Assembly: GCA_030609445.1 (NCBI GenBank)
Contig: JAUWCF010000069.1
Location: 1 to 6,048 of the forward strand
Reading direction: 5' to 3'
Source of the DNA: Thermoplasmatota archaeon
GTDB taxonomy: Archaea > Thermoplasmatota > E2 > DHVEG-1
DNA: 6,048 nucleotides
The position numbers were made by a program, and so were the translations under genes. Below, one piece after another: positions 1 to 6,048 of the stretch. Positions within the stretch are counted from its first letter, which is position 1, and the number at the start of each line of letters is the position of its first letter. The notes beneath the pieces were generated by a model. That model searched no databases, was not told the DNA's origin, and saw only the letters and a list, made by a program, of their open reading frames with translations.

Positions 1-945
1 ATATTCTTCTCTAGTAAGTGAACTTGCAATGTCTTCAAACTCATGTGCATGGTATTCTGGTCGGTACTGAGCCATCACATTAACCGCAGTATTGGGAAGA
101 TTTTTGCTGATCCATTGTAAAACTGGTTTGGAACAACACTCTTTATGATTTGGCAGAACAAGATGTCGTATGATTACATCACCCTGATTAGAGGCTATTT
201 TGTGGTTTCTTTTAACAATAGCAGTGTAGTTTTCTACCTTAGATAATCTTTTTGCACAGTTGTTGTTTCCGTATTTGAAGTCGGTGAGATACAGATCGAT
301 TACTCCATTTAGTAGTTTCATGGTTTCTTCTGTGCAGTACATATTTGAATTCCATATCTGAGGTATGTTTTCTTTGCATTCTTTTAAAACTTTGAGGATA
401 TAGAAAAGATTTGATGTGGGGTCGCCTCCTACCCAGTTTACGTTTTTTGCTCCTTCTTTTTTTCGGGTAGTAATTATTGTTGAAAGTGTGTTAGGATCAA
501 CTGTTAAGCCGCAGATTTGTTGGCTGATATCCCAATTTTGACAAAAAACACAGTGAAATGTGCAGCCTGAGAAAAAAATTGTATATGATGGAACAAGCAC
601 ATGTTCTTCCCCATGGTGGAGAAATTCAGATGCAATTCTTGGACCTTTTACTCCACAGTCTCCGGAGGTGTTTCTTCTATCAATTCTGCATCTTCTTTCG
701 CAGAAGATGCATTGTTGAAACATACGATTTGCAAGTTCAAGTTTTAGATCGAGAAGTGTTTGAGGTGGTTCTGTAGTAGATATTTTTTGATTATTTAGAG
801 ATGCGTCATGTTTTTCCCATAGCTCTTCTGTTGATTCAGCAATGTCAAATGAAACTGGTGTGTATTTACTTTGGAGGTATTGGGATGTTTTGTTTTTTTC
901 CAATATGTCAAAGTATCTGGGGAGAATTGTTTTTTCATCGATCAT
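1..945 (-). CDS. Radical SAM protein, PflX-like (COG1313) family, C-terminus cut by window edge
   Basis: The reverse strand is open from ATG at 945 to base 1, giving 315 residues with no stop, so the C-terminus lies outside the window. The radical SAM triad is C128, C132 and C135 (GCTFHCVFCQNW), which should bind a [4Fe-4S] cluster used to cleave S-adenosylmethionine. A GGDPT motif at 173-177 fits the SAM-binding GGE-type strand. Before the triad lies a second cysteine set, C79, C82, C86 and C97 (CIFCERRC then GDCG), typical of PflX-like relatives of pyruvate formate-lyase activase. Later segments such as WNSNMYCTEE, YLTDFKYGN and IIRHLVLPNH also match that family as I remember it. The start is the first Met after an in-frame TAA upstream; no good Shine-Dalgarno precedes it. 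The gene is divergent from leuS. Substrate is unknown, and no glycyl-radical enzyme is visible nearby, so calling it a pyruvate formate-lyase activase would be unsafe. Family assignment is firm; function is not. Confidence 0.9.
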   Translation of the reverse strand, partial: MIDEKTILPRYFDILEKNKTSQYLQSKYTPVSFDIAESTEELWEKHDASLNNQKISTTEPPQTLLDLKLELANRMFQQCIFCERRCRIDRRNTSGDCGVKGPRIASEFLHHGEEHVLVPSYTIFFSGCTFHCVFCQNWDISQQICGLTVDPNTLSTIITTRKKEGAKNVNWVGGDPTSNLFYILKVLKECKENIPQIWNSNMYCTEETMKLLNGVIDLYLTDFKYGNNNCAKRLSKVENYTAIVKRNHKIASNQGDVIIRHLVLPNHKECCSKPVLQWISKNLPNTAVNVMAQYRPEYHAHEFEDIASSLTREEY

Positions 946-978
946 TTCACGGTGATAATAGATTAATACATAAAAGAA

Positions 979-988
979 TTATTTATAG
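979..988 (-). promoter_or_regulatory. Probable TATA box for the radical SAM gene
   Basis: Read on the minus strand this is CTATAAATAA, a good match to the archaeal TATA element. Its centre lies about 39 bases upstream of the ATG at 945. Archaeal transcription usually starts about 25 bases after the box centre, which would place the start near 957-960 and leave a leader of only about 12-15 bases. That agrees with the absence of a clear Shine-Dalgarno site. The transcription start is inferred. Confidence 0.5.
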
Positions 989-1005
989 CTCGACTATCAT
1001 ATAAT

Positions 1006-1017
1006 GGTGTTTTCACC
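1006..1017. promoter_or_regulatory. Short dyad GGTG-TTTT-CACC between divergent promoters
   Basis: GGTG at 1006-1009 and CACC at 1014-1017 are perfect inverted halves around TTTT. The dyad lies about 18 bases upstream of each of the two opposed TATA boxes (979-988 and 1036-1045), a place where an archaeal regulator could act on both genes. Four-base arms arise easily by chance, so the functional reading is only a possibility. Confidence 0.2.
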
Positions 1018-1035
1018 TCCAAAGCACAAGAAACA

Positions 1036-1045
1036 TTATATAAAA
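1036..1045 (+). promoter_or_regulatory. Probable TATA box for leuS
   Basis: TTATATAAAA is close to the archaeal TATA consensus and is preceded by a purine/A-rich stretch (CACAAGAAAC) where the TFB-recognition element would lie. The box centre is about 35 bases before the leuS ATG at 1075. Transcription would therefore be expected to start near 1065-1067, leaving a leader of roughly 8-10 bases. No Shine-Dalgarno is seen before the ATG, so the mRNA is probably leaderless or nearly so. Confidence 0.6.
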
Positions 1046-1074
1046 CATTTTTCATTTCCCAACAGAATAAGACT

Positions 1075-3900
1075 ATGGAAACAAAAAAATACGACTATGT
1101 AACAGTAGAAAAAACATGGCAAAAAAAATGGTTTGATGCAAAGATACATATCGCTGAGAAAAAGAAACAAAATAAGTTCTTTATTCACTTTGCGTATCCT
1201 GGAGTTTCTGGATATCTTCATGTTGGGCACATGAGAGGTTTTACCTACTGTGATGTCATTGCTCGATATAAAAGAATGATGGGATATGATGTCTTGTTTC
1301 CTGCAGGGTTTCATGCATCAGGTATTCCCTCAGTTGGTTTTGCAAAAAAAGTAGAACGAAACGATAAAGAAACAATTGATCTTTTGAAAAAAAATGGATG
1401 CACAAATGATTTTATCAAAAAACTAGCTGATCCTTTAGAAGTTGTAAAATATTTCAGTAAAGTATATGTTGATGAGTACTGGAAACGATTTGGTTTTCTC
1501 ATCGACTACACACGACTCACGAACACAATATCAGCAGGATACAACAAGTTTATTTCATGGCAGTTCCATAAACTCAACGATAAAAAACTGTTGGTACAGA
1601 AACCTCATTTCGCTCCATATTGTCCTAATTGTGGACCGGTAGCTGTTGATAAATCGGAAACCGATGTGTTATGCGGTGGTTCTTCTGAGATTTTAGAGTT
1701 TACTATCATTAAATTTACCCTGTCTAATGGAACAATACTTCCCGCAGCAACGCTAAGGCCGGAAACCATTTTTGGTGTCACCAACATGTGGGTAAATCCT
1801 AATGTTGAGTATCAAAAAATAGAGGTCAACGATGAAATCTGGATTTGTTCAGAAGAATGTGTCAAAAAACTATCCTATCAATTTGGAAACATAAAGAAAC
1901 TTAATGAGATAGTTCCCGGAAAAAAACTGGTTGGTAAAAAATGTATTGTCCCAGAAATCAACAGAGAAATCCCAATTTTATCTGGAGTTTTTGCAGATCC
2001 TAAAATTGCGACAGGAATTGTTATGTCTGTTCCGGCTCATGCACCCTATGACTGGATCGCGCTTGTTGAATCAAAACAACCCATTCAACCTATAACAATT
2101 ATTGATGTTAAAGGGTTTGAAGATAACCCTGCAAAAGAAGCATGTGAGCAACTAAAAATCACGAGTCAAACCCAGATAGAAAAACTTGATGAGGCAACTG
2201 ATCTCGTCTACAAAAAAGAGTTTCATACTGGTGCTCTTAATGATAACTGCGGTTCGTATTCAGGTATTAAGATATCTGAAATTAAAGATACTGTAAAAAA
2301 TGATCTTATCACAGAAAATCTAGCAGCAACACTGCGAGAGTTTTCTGAAGAAGTTATCTGCAGATGTAAGGAAAAAGTAGTCATAAAAAATATCCCGGAT
2401 CAATGGTTTATTAAATACAGCGATGAAACACTGACTCAAAATTCAAAAGATTATGCTGAAACTATGAACATATACCCGCAGGAATATAAAGATGGGATTC
2501 CTAAGATTTTGGATTGGTTTGATGACCGGGCGGTAATTAGAAAAGGATCATGGCTTGGAACAGAGTTTCCATTTAAGAAAGACTGGATCATTGAACCCAT
2601 CTCTGATTCAACACTCTACCCAGCATACTATATATTCTCAAAATATGTAAATGAAGAGAAAATCTCTGCAGAGGAAATGACTGAAGAGTTCTTCGATTAT
2701 ATATTCTTAGGAACGGGAACGCCAGAAAGCGATGTCTGGAGGCAGATAAAATCAGATTTTGACTATTGGTACCCTGTAGATATAAATCTTGGGGGAAAAG
2801 AACACAAAACAGTTCACTTCCCGGTCTATATTATGAATCATGTAGCAGTGATGCCTGAAGATAAATGCCCAAGAGGTCTTTTTGTCCACTGGTGGGTTAC
2901 TCAAAAGGGTAAAGAAAAAATCAGTAAATCAAAAGGTGGCGCAGAACCTATCTTGGAAGCTGCAACAACGTATGGTGTCGATGCGATGCGTCTGTACTAC
3001 ACACATGTTGGTTCTCCATTCGTTGATATTGAGTGGGACCCTGAGATAGTTGCCAAATATAAAAAAAGAATTGCAAATATCTACAAGATAATTCTAGAGT
3101 TGTCGGAAAAAAAAGAACAAACAAATATGCATCTTGACAACTGGCTGATAAGTATTCTTAACAGACGCATTAAAAAAATTGTTGACGCATTTGAAAACTT
3201 TGACTTGCGTGTTGTTTCTAATGAGATATTCTTTGAATGCCAGCGAGATATTCAATGGTATTTGAAAAGAGGCGGCGGTGATAAAACACTAATTAACAAG
3301 TTTGTAAAAATCTGGATAACATTATTAACTCCTGTAACTCCGCATCTTGCAGAAGAATTATGGCAGATTCTTGGTAAAACTGCTTTTGTTTCAAATGAAC
3401 CCTATCCAAAGTTTAACTCTGAAGAAATACATGAACGAGATGAGATTGGTGAATATCTTCTTTCAGAAATCATTGATGATACAAGTGAAATCCTTAAAGT
3501 GACAAAGATTTCACCGAAAAAAATATGTATTTATGTTGCGCCAGCATGGAAACAGGATATTTTTAGAAAAGCAATAGAGCTTCATATGGATAATAAGCTT
3601 GATGTTGGTGTTCTCATGAAACAAGCTATGTCTGATCCAAATTTGAAAGCGATGGCAAAAAATGTTTCACAGTTTGCTGGAAAACTTCCTGGTGAAATTA
3701 AAAAATTAAGTGAAAATGATCGGAATCGATATCTTGTTGATGTTGATGAGAAAGATTATTTGGAACATGCAAAGAAATATCTTGTTGATGTTTTTTCTTG
3801 TGACATCGAGATCGTTAGTGCTGATGAGAAAGGTATCTATGATCCTGCGAATAAATCTAAGTTTGCAGTTCCGTTACGACCGGCGTTATATATTGAATAA
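1075..3900 (+). CDS. leuS: Leucyl-tRNA synthetase, archaeal type, complete
   Basis: Cytoplasmic class I synthetase that charges tRNA-Leu with leucine. The 941 residues compare with about 967 in Pyrococcus horikoshii. In order: the HIGH signature HVGH at 49-52 in the first Rossmann half; a CPNC zinc-type knuckle at 183-186; the CP1 editing domain from about 205 to 435, with TLRPETIFG at 227-235 and GIVMSVPAHAPYDW at 314-327, where D326 is the conserved editing aspartate; DQWFIKYSD at 442-450; the LeuRS block WLGTEFPF at 493-500; the KMSKS equivalent KISKS at 615-619; a helical anticodon-binding domain around 690-800 containing AEELW; and an archaeal C-terminal domain ending in Ile-Glu. The terminal Ile-Glu fits archaeal LeuRS, whose extreme C-terminus contacts the long variable arm of tRNA-Leu. 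ATG 1075 was chosen because a TATA box sits about 35 bases upstream and the HIGH motif falls at the expected depth. Several catalytic-core segments differ from the Pyrococcus/eukaryotic wording, suggesting a separate LeuRS subtype. Confidence 0.97.
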   Translation: METKKYDYVTVEKTWQKKWFDAKIHIAEKKKQNKFFIHFAYPGVSGYLHVGHMRGFTYCDVIARYKRMMGYDVLFPAGFHASGIPSVGFAKKVERNDKETIDLLKKNGCTNDFIKKLADPLEVVKYFSKVYVDEYWKRFGFLIDYTRLTNTISAGYNKFISWQFHKLNDKKLLVQKPHFAPYCPNCGPVAVDKSETDVLCGGSSEILEFTIIKFTLSNGTILPAATLRPETIFGVTNMWVNPNVEYQKIEVNDEIWICSEECVKKLSYQFGNIKKLNEIVPGKKLVGKKCIVPEINREIPILSGVFADPKIATGIVMSVPAHAPYDWIALVESKQPIQPITIIDVKGFEDNPAKEACEQLKITSQTQIEKLDEATDLVYKKEFHTGALNDNCGSYSGIKISEIKDTVKNDLITENLAATLREFSEEVICRCKEKVVIKNIPDQWFIKYSDETLTQNSKDYAETMNIYPQEYKDGIPKILDWFDDRAVIRKGSWLGTEFPFKKDWIIEPISDSTLYPAYYIFSKYVNEEKISAEEMTEEFFDYIFLGTGTPESDVWRQIKSDFDYWYPVDINLGGKEHKTVHFPVYIMNHVAVMPEDKCPRGLFVHWWVTQKGKEKISKSKGGAEPILEAATTYGVDAMRLYYTHVGSPFVDIEWDPEIVAKYKKRIANIYKIILELSEKKEQTNMHLDNWLISILNRRIKKIVDAFENFDLRVVSNEIFFECQRDIQWYLKRGGGDKTLINKFVKIWITLLTPVTPHLAEELWQILGKTAFVSNEPYPKFNSEEIHERDEIGEYLLSEIIDDTSEILKVTKISPKKICIYVAPAWKQDIFRKAIELHMDNKLDVGVLMKQAMSDPNLKAMAKNVSQFAGKLPGEIKKLSENDRNRYLVDVDEKDYLEHAKKYLVDVFSCDIEIVSADEKGIYDPANKSKFAVPLRPALYIE
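3729..3792 (+). repeat. 16-base direct repeat inside leuS (YLVDV twice)
   Basis: The 16 bases ATATCTTGTTGATGTT occur at 3729-3744 and again at 3777-3792, exactly 48 bases apart and in frame. Each copy encodes YLVDV, at residues 886-890 and 902-906 of the synthetase C-terminal domain. The bases between the copies are not repeated, so this is more likely a local coincidence or an old short duplication than an active repeat. Confidence 0.55.
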
Positions 3901-3960
3901 AAATAAAATGATACTCTGTTGTAAGACTATGTTTTTATAGAGATATCGGTTTCGGAAATT

Positions 3961-3965
3961 GGAGG
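3961..3965 (+). promoter_or_regulatory. Strong Shine-Dalgarno site of the flavodoxin-like gene
   Basis: GGAGG lies 8 bases before ATG 3974, ideal spacing, and fixes the start of the broken flavodoxin-like gene. It contrasts with leuS and the radical SAM gene, which lack such sites. The 73-base gap after leuS has an A/T-rich stretch at 3901-3909 and TTTTTATAG at 3932-3940. The latter lies too close to the Shine-Dalgarno to be a comfortable TATA box, so read-through from leuS or a start driven by the former stretch are both possible. Confidence 0.7.
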
Positions 3966-3973
3966 TTGTTTTC

Positions 3974-4457
3974 ATGAAAGTATTGGTTATGTACTATTCT
4001 AAATCGGGAAATACCGAAAAACTTGCTGTTGAAGTTGCTAGAGGTGTACAAGGAGTGGGGGACGTGGGCTGTGTATTAAAACCGGTGTCTGAGGTCACCA
4101 AAAATTGATTTTACTACGTCTGATGGAGTTATTGTCGGATCTCCAGTATATTTTGGATCAATGGCTGCTGAAGTAAAAGAGGTTCTGGATAGATTTGTTG
4201 TTATTCGTAGAAAGATGGGTGATACGATAGGTGCTGCGTTTACAACTTCTGGTGATCAATCTGGGGGGAAGGAAACGACTCTTATGTCGATTATTCAAGC
4301 TCTTTTGATATATGGAATGATTATCGTTGGTGATCCTTTAGATGCAACTGGACATTATGGTGTGTCATGTGTTGGATCTCCTGATAAAAAGACTGTAGAA
4401 AATGCTGCAAAGCTAGGGGGAAGAGTAGCGTTACTTGTTAAAAAATTTAAAAGGTGA
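3974..4457 (+). pseudogene. Flavodoxin/WrbA-like FMN protein, broken by a single-base frameshift
   Basis: From ATG 3974 the frame gives 44 residues and stops at TGA 4106-4108. The same protein resumes one frame over from ATT 4104 and runs to TGA 4455-4457. Dropping one A from the A5 run at 4100-4104 restores a continuous 160-residue flavodoxin-fold protein. In that joined form, SKSGNT at 9-14 is the FMN-phosphate loop, GSPVYFGS at 55-62 and TTSG at 90-93 line the isoalloxazine-binding side, and GGKETTL at 97-103 followed by YGMIIVG resembles the WrbA/NAD(P)H:quinone oxidoreductase group. The likely role is cytoplasmic electron transfer or quinone reduction; the partner is unknown. A strong GGAGG precedes the start. 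An ORF beginning at ATG 4161 is the 3' part only and lacks the FMN-phosphate loop. No further damage is seen after the shift, so a sequencing or assembly indel, or a very recent mutation, fits best. It is about 160 residues against roughly 200 for classical WrbA. Confidence 0.82.
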
Positions 4458-4480
4458 TCCATATATAACTTTATTGTCGA

Positions 4481-4502
4481 TTCTTTTTTAAGAGAAAAAG
4501 AG
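4481..4502. terminator. Probable bidirectional A/T-rich terminator between convergent genes
   Basis: TTCTTTTT (4481-4488) and AAAAAGAG (4495-4502) pair as an eight-base arm, one pair being G-T, around a six-base loop. The plus strand shows T6 at 4484-4489 and the minus strand shows T5 in the other arm. Archaeal termination commonly relies on T-tracts, and this one lies 24 bases after the flavoprotein stop and 32 bases after the stop of the opposing surface protein gene, so it could serve both. The hairpin itself would be weak. Confidence 0.5.
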
Positions 4503-4533
4503 AAGTTATTGGAGAGATATCGTAAGATGAACC

Positions 4534-6048
4534 TTACTTTTTTCTCCATTTTACAATTATTACGAATGTGATCAGGATCAACGCAATTATGAGGATAACC
4601 ATTGCAACTATTGAATATACTGGGAAGAGATTTATTCCTGTTGAAAATACTTCTGATTCGGCAACGTTTCCTGCAACGTCTTCTGCAACAATCTTGAATT
4701 CATAATAGCCATTTCCTTCATCTGCTTCAAATTCCCATTCAAATGGTTCAGAAGTCAGGACTCCGTAGCTTATCCATGTTCCATTAAAGTCTCCGTCTTC
4801 TGAATATCTGTAGAATAACTCTACTGATTTAATGCCGCTTCCATTTCCATCAGTTGCAAATGCAGAAATCGTGAAGGTATCTTCAAAGCTCCATTCTGTC
4901 TCAAGATCTGGTATCTCTAAATCTACATCTGGTTCAACTTCATCTTTGACAATGATGTAGCCATCTTCTTTTGTTATGTGTTGAATATTACCAAAGGTAT
5001 CATTTATCCAAAACGTTAGGACATATTGTGTTTCGTCTTCCATCTGATCCCAATGCTCTGAATCCAGATCCCATTCTGAATCATAGGTTTTCTCGTTAAT
5101 ATCTGAATCTATTACTGTCCATTCCGTTTCAAACTCAGGTTTATATTTAATTGTGTCTAGTGAGAAATCATCGCTGAATTCAATTGATATTGTTGGTAAT
5201 TCTTTAAACCAATGTTCCCCGGAAAAACTTGGTTTATTTGGTTCTTCATTATCAATAATAAACCAGGTATCGCCAATTTCTGGGAATTCTTCAACATTGC
5301 CTACGGCATCATAGGCAATAGTGCAGAGTTCGTAGTATCCCCCATGTTTTTCATCAGTGAAATTCCAACTTGGTGATGTATCTGTAGAATTATCAAAGTA
5401 TGTCCAATCTCCAGAAAATGATTTGCTATAGGAATGTCGGTAGTATAACTCAATAAGGATGATACCACTTGCGGAATATTTATCACCAGGGTCATAAGCT
5501 GTTGCATTTATCACGACATAATCAGTGTTAAATTGTGACCCATTAGTTTCATTGCTGATACTTGAGGTTGGTTTGGTAACATCTTGTTTTAATGGTATTT
5601 TTTCGGTTGTTGCCATATTATCTGCAAGATCTTTGATTGAAAAGGTAATATTTGCAACTCTAGTGATATTTTCTGAAAAATCAAGGGATGATATATTTGC
5701 AGTTAGAGTTGTATGATTAGTTCCATTAACACCAGTATACTCAGCAGGGAATTCGTCTATTATTGGGTCTGAGGTGTCATTTTCATAATATTCTAATTCA
5801 TATTTTGCTGTATTTAATCGTAGTCCCGATTGATTATCCCATACTTCAATGGTACACGTTGGTATTGGTGTATCTAGCCAGCCATCTTTTGGCTGAAAAC
5901 TGCTTTCGACAAATACAGGTTTATCATCATCTAATTTAAATGTTACATACCAGCTTGCAAGCTCTGGGTTTACTGAGATGTTATCTGCAGAAAGATTTGC
6001 ACGTAGTCTAATAGTACTATCTAATATTTTATCTCCAAAGTTTAAAGA
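4534..6048 (-). CDS. Large surface protein with Ig/fibronectin-like domains and C-terminal membrane anchor, N-terminus outside window
   Basis: The reverse strand is open from base 6048 to TAA at 4534-4536, giving 504 residues without a start. The Met at 5614-5616 (residue 145) sits inside a continuing domain, so it is not the true start. Counting from the edge: a beta-rich region up to about 155; an Ig-like domain at about 156-266; a third beta domain at 270-371; a fourth at 372-472; then a hydrophobic helix at about 478-499 followed by KWRKK. That tail is a stop-transfer anchor leaving the bulk outside the cell. Domains two and four are related: both have SGI..(I/V)ELYYR-like strands and GYYE...D..GNV endings. 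About 17 N-x-S/T sequons and strong acidity fit a glycosylated archaeal envelope protein. Only two cysteines are visible (in TCTIE and ELCTI). The ligand or role is not identifiable; structural, adhesin or S-layer-associated functions are possible, and an upstream catalytic domain could lie beyond the edge. Confidence 0.88.
   Translation of the reverse strand, partial: SLNFGDKILDSTIRLRANLSADNISVNPELASWYVTFKLDDDKPVFVESSFQPKDGWLDTPIPTCTIEVWDNQSGLRLNTAKYELEYYENDTSDPIIDEFPAEYTGVNGTNHTTLTANISSLDFSENITRVANITFSIKDLADNMATTEKIPLKQDVTKPTSSISNETNGSQFNTDYVVINATAYDPGDKYSASGIILIELYYRHSYSKSFSGDWTYFDNSTDTSPSWNFTDEKHGGYYELCTIAYDAVGNVEEFPEIGDTWFIIDNEEPNKPSFSGEHWFKELPTISIEFSDDFSLDTIKYKPEFETEWTVIDSDINEKTYDSEWDLDSEHWDQMEDETQYVLTFWINDTFGNIQHITKEDGYIIVKDEVEPDVDLEIPDLETEWSFEDTFTISAFATDGNGSGIKSVELFYRYSEDGDFNGTWISYGVLTSEPFEWEFEADEGNGYYEFKIVAEDVAGNVAESEVFSTGINLFPVYSIVAMVILIIALILITFVIIVKWRKK

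Noticed and set aside
558..1004. Two plus-strand ORFs (558-776 and 801-1004)
   Set aside because: They lie opposite the radical SAM gene and its promoter, have no recognisable protein features, and are shadows of the reverse-strand gene.
983..1020. Minus-strand GGAGGTG (1020-1014) followed by a five-codon ORF MIVEL (ATG at 1000)
   Set aside because: The spacing from the Shine-Dalgarno-like site to the ATG is about 15 bases, too long. The stop overlaps the radical SAM TATA box, and the region lies upstream of the inferred transcription start, so it is probably not transcribed.
1036..1787. Minus-strand ORFs opposite the 5' part of leuS
   Set aside because: The leuS frame is unmistakable here; these are antisense shadows of low-complexity composition.
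3710..3940. Plus-strand 76-codon ORF overlapping the end of leuS
   Set aside because: It lies in another frame of the LeuRS C-terminal coding sequence, is rich in Met/Leu/Ile, and has no ribosome-binding site; it is a frame shadow.
4161..4457. Independent 98-residue gene starting at ATG 4161
   Set aside because: Flavodoxin homology continues upstream of this Met in the same frame back to about 4104 and then in the other frame to 3974, so this is the 3' part of the broken gene.
5301..5716. ORFs at 5301-5507 (minus) and 5525-5716 (plus)
   Set aside because: Both overlap the continuous reverse frame of the surface protein and show no domain of their own.
1..6048. CRISPR array, tRNA or rRNA gene, insertion sequence, or defence/toxin-antitoxin system
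   Set aside because: No regularly spaced repeats, no clover-leaf-like segments in the short gaps, no transposase motifs, and no room outside the named genes for another system.

Overview
The window looks like a piece of an AT-rich archaeal genome. The evidence is an archaeal/eukaryotic-type leucyl-tRNA synthetase, archaeal-style TATA boxes very close to start codons, and a large acidic, sequon-rich surface protein with a C-terminal membrane anchor. The protein styles recall Thermoplasmatota or related euryarchaeal lineages, but that placement is an inference from memory of family sequences.

Layout from left to right. Positions 1-945 (minus strand) hold a radical SAM protein of the PflX-like family (COG1313), cut by the left edge. 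Positions 946-1074 are a divergent promoter region with one TATA box per direction and a small dyad between them. Positions 1075-3900 (plus) encode a complete 941-residue leucyl-tRNA synthetase with HIGH and KMSKS-type motifs, a CP1 editing domain and an archaeal C-terminal domain. Positions 3974-4457 (plus) carry a small flavodoxin/WrbA-like gene with a strong Shine-Dalgarno site, broken by one extra A in an A5 run at 4100-4104. Positions 4458-4533 are a short convergent gap with an A/T-rich hairpin and T-tract on both strands, a likely shared terminator. Positions 4534-6048 (minus) are the C-terminal 504 residues of a surface protein with Ig/fibronectin-like domains, open through the right edge; the Met codon at 5614-5616 is internal and not the start.

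The genes do not form an obvious pathway. leuS is housekeeping and the flavoprotein is a probable redox protein. The radical SAM protein has no recognisable partner here, and the surface protein belongs to the cell envelope. I found no CRISPR array, tRNA, rRNA, insertion sequence or phage gene, and no convincing undescribed system. The points most worth a second look are the clean single-base frameshift in the flavoprotein, the subtype of the LeuRS, and the open-ended surface protein with its duplicated module. No gene-free stretch exceeds 130 bases.
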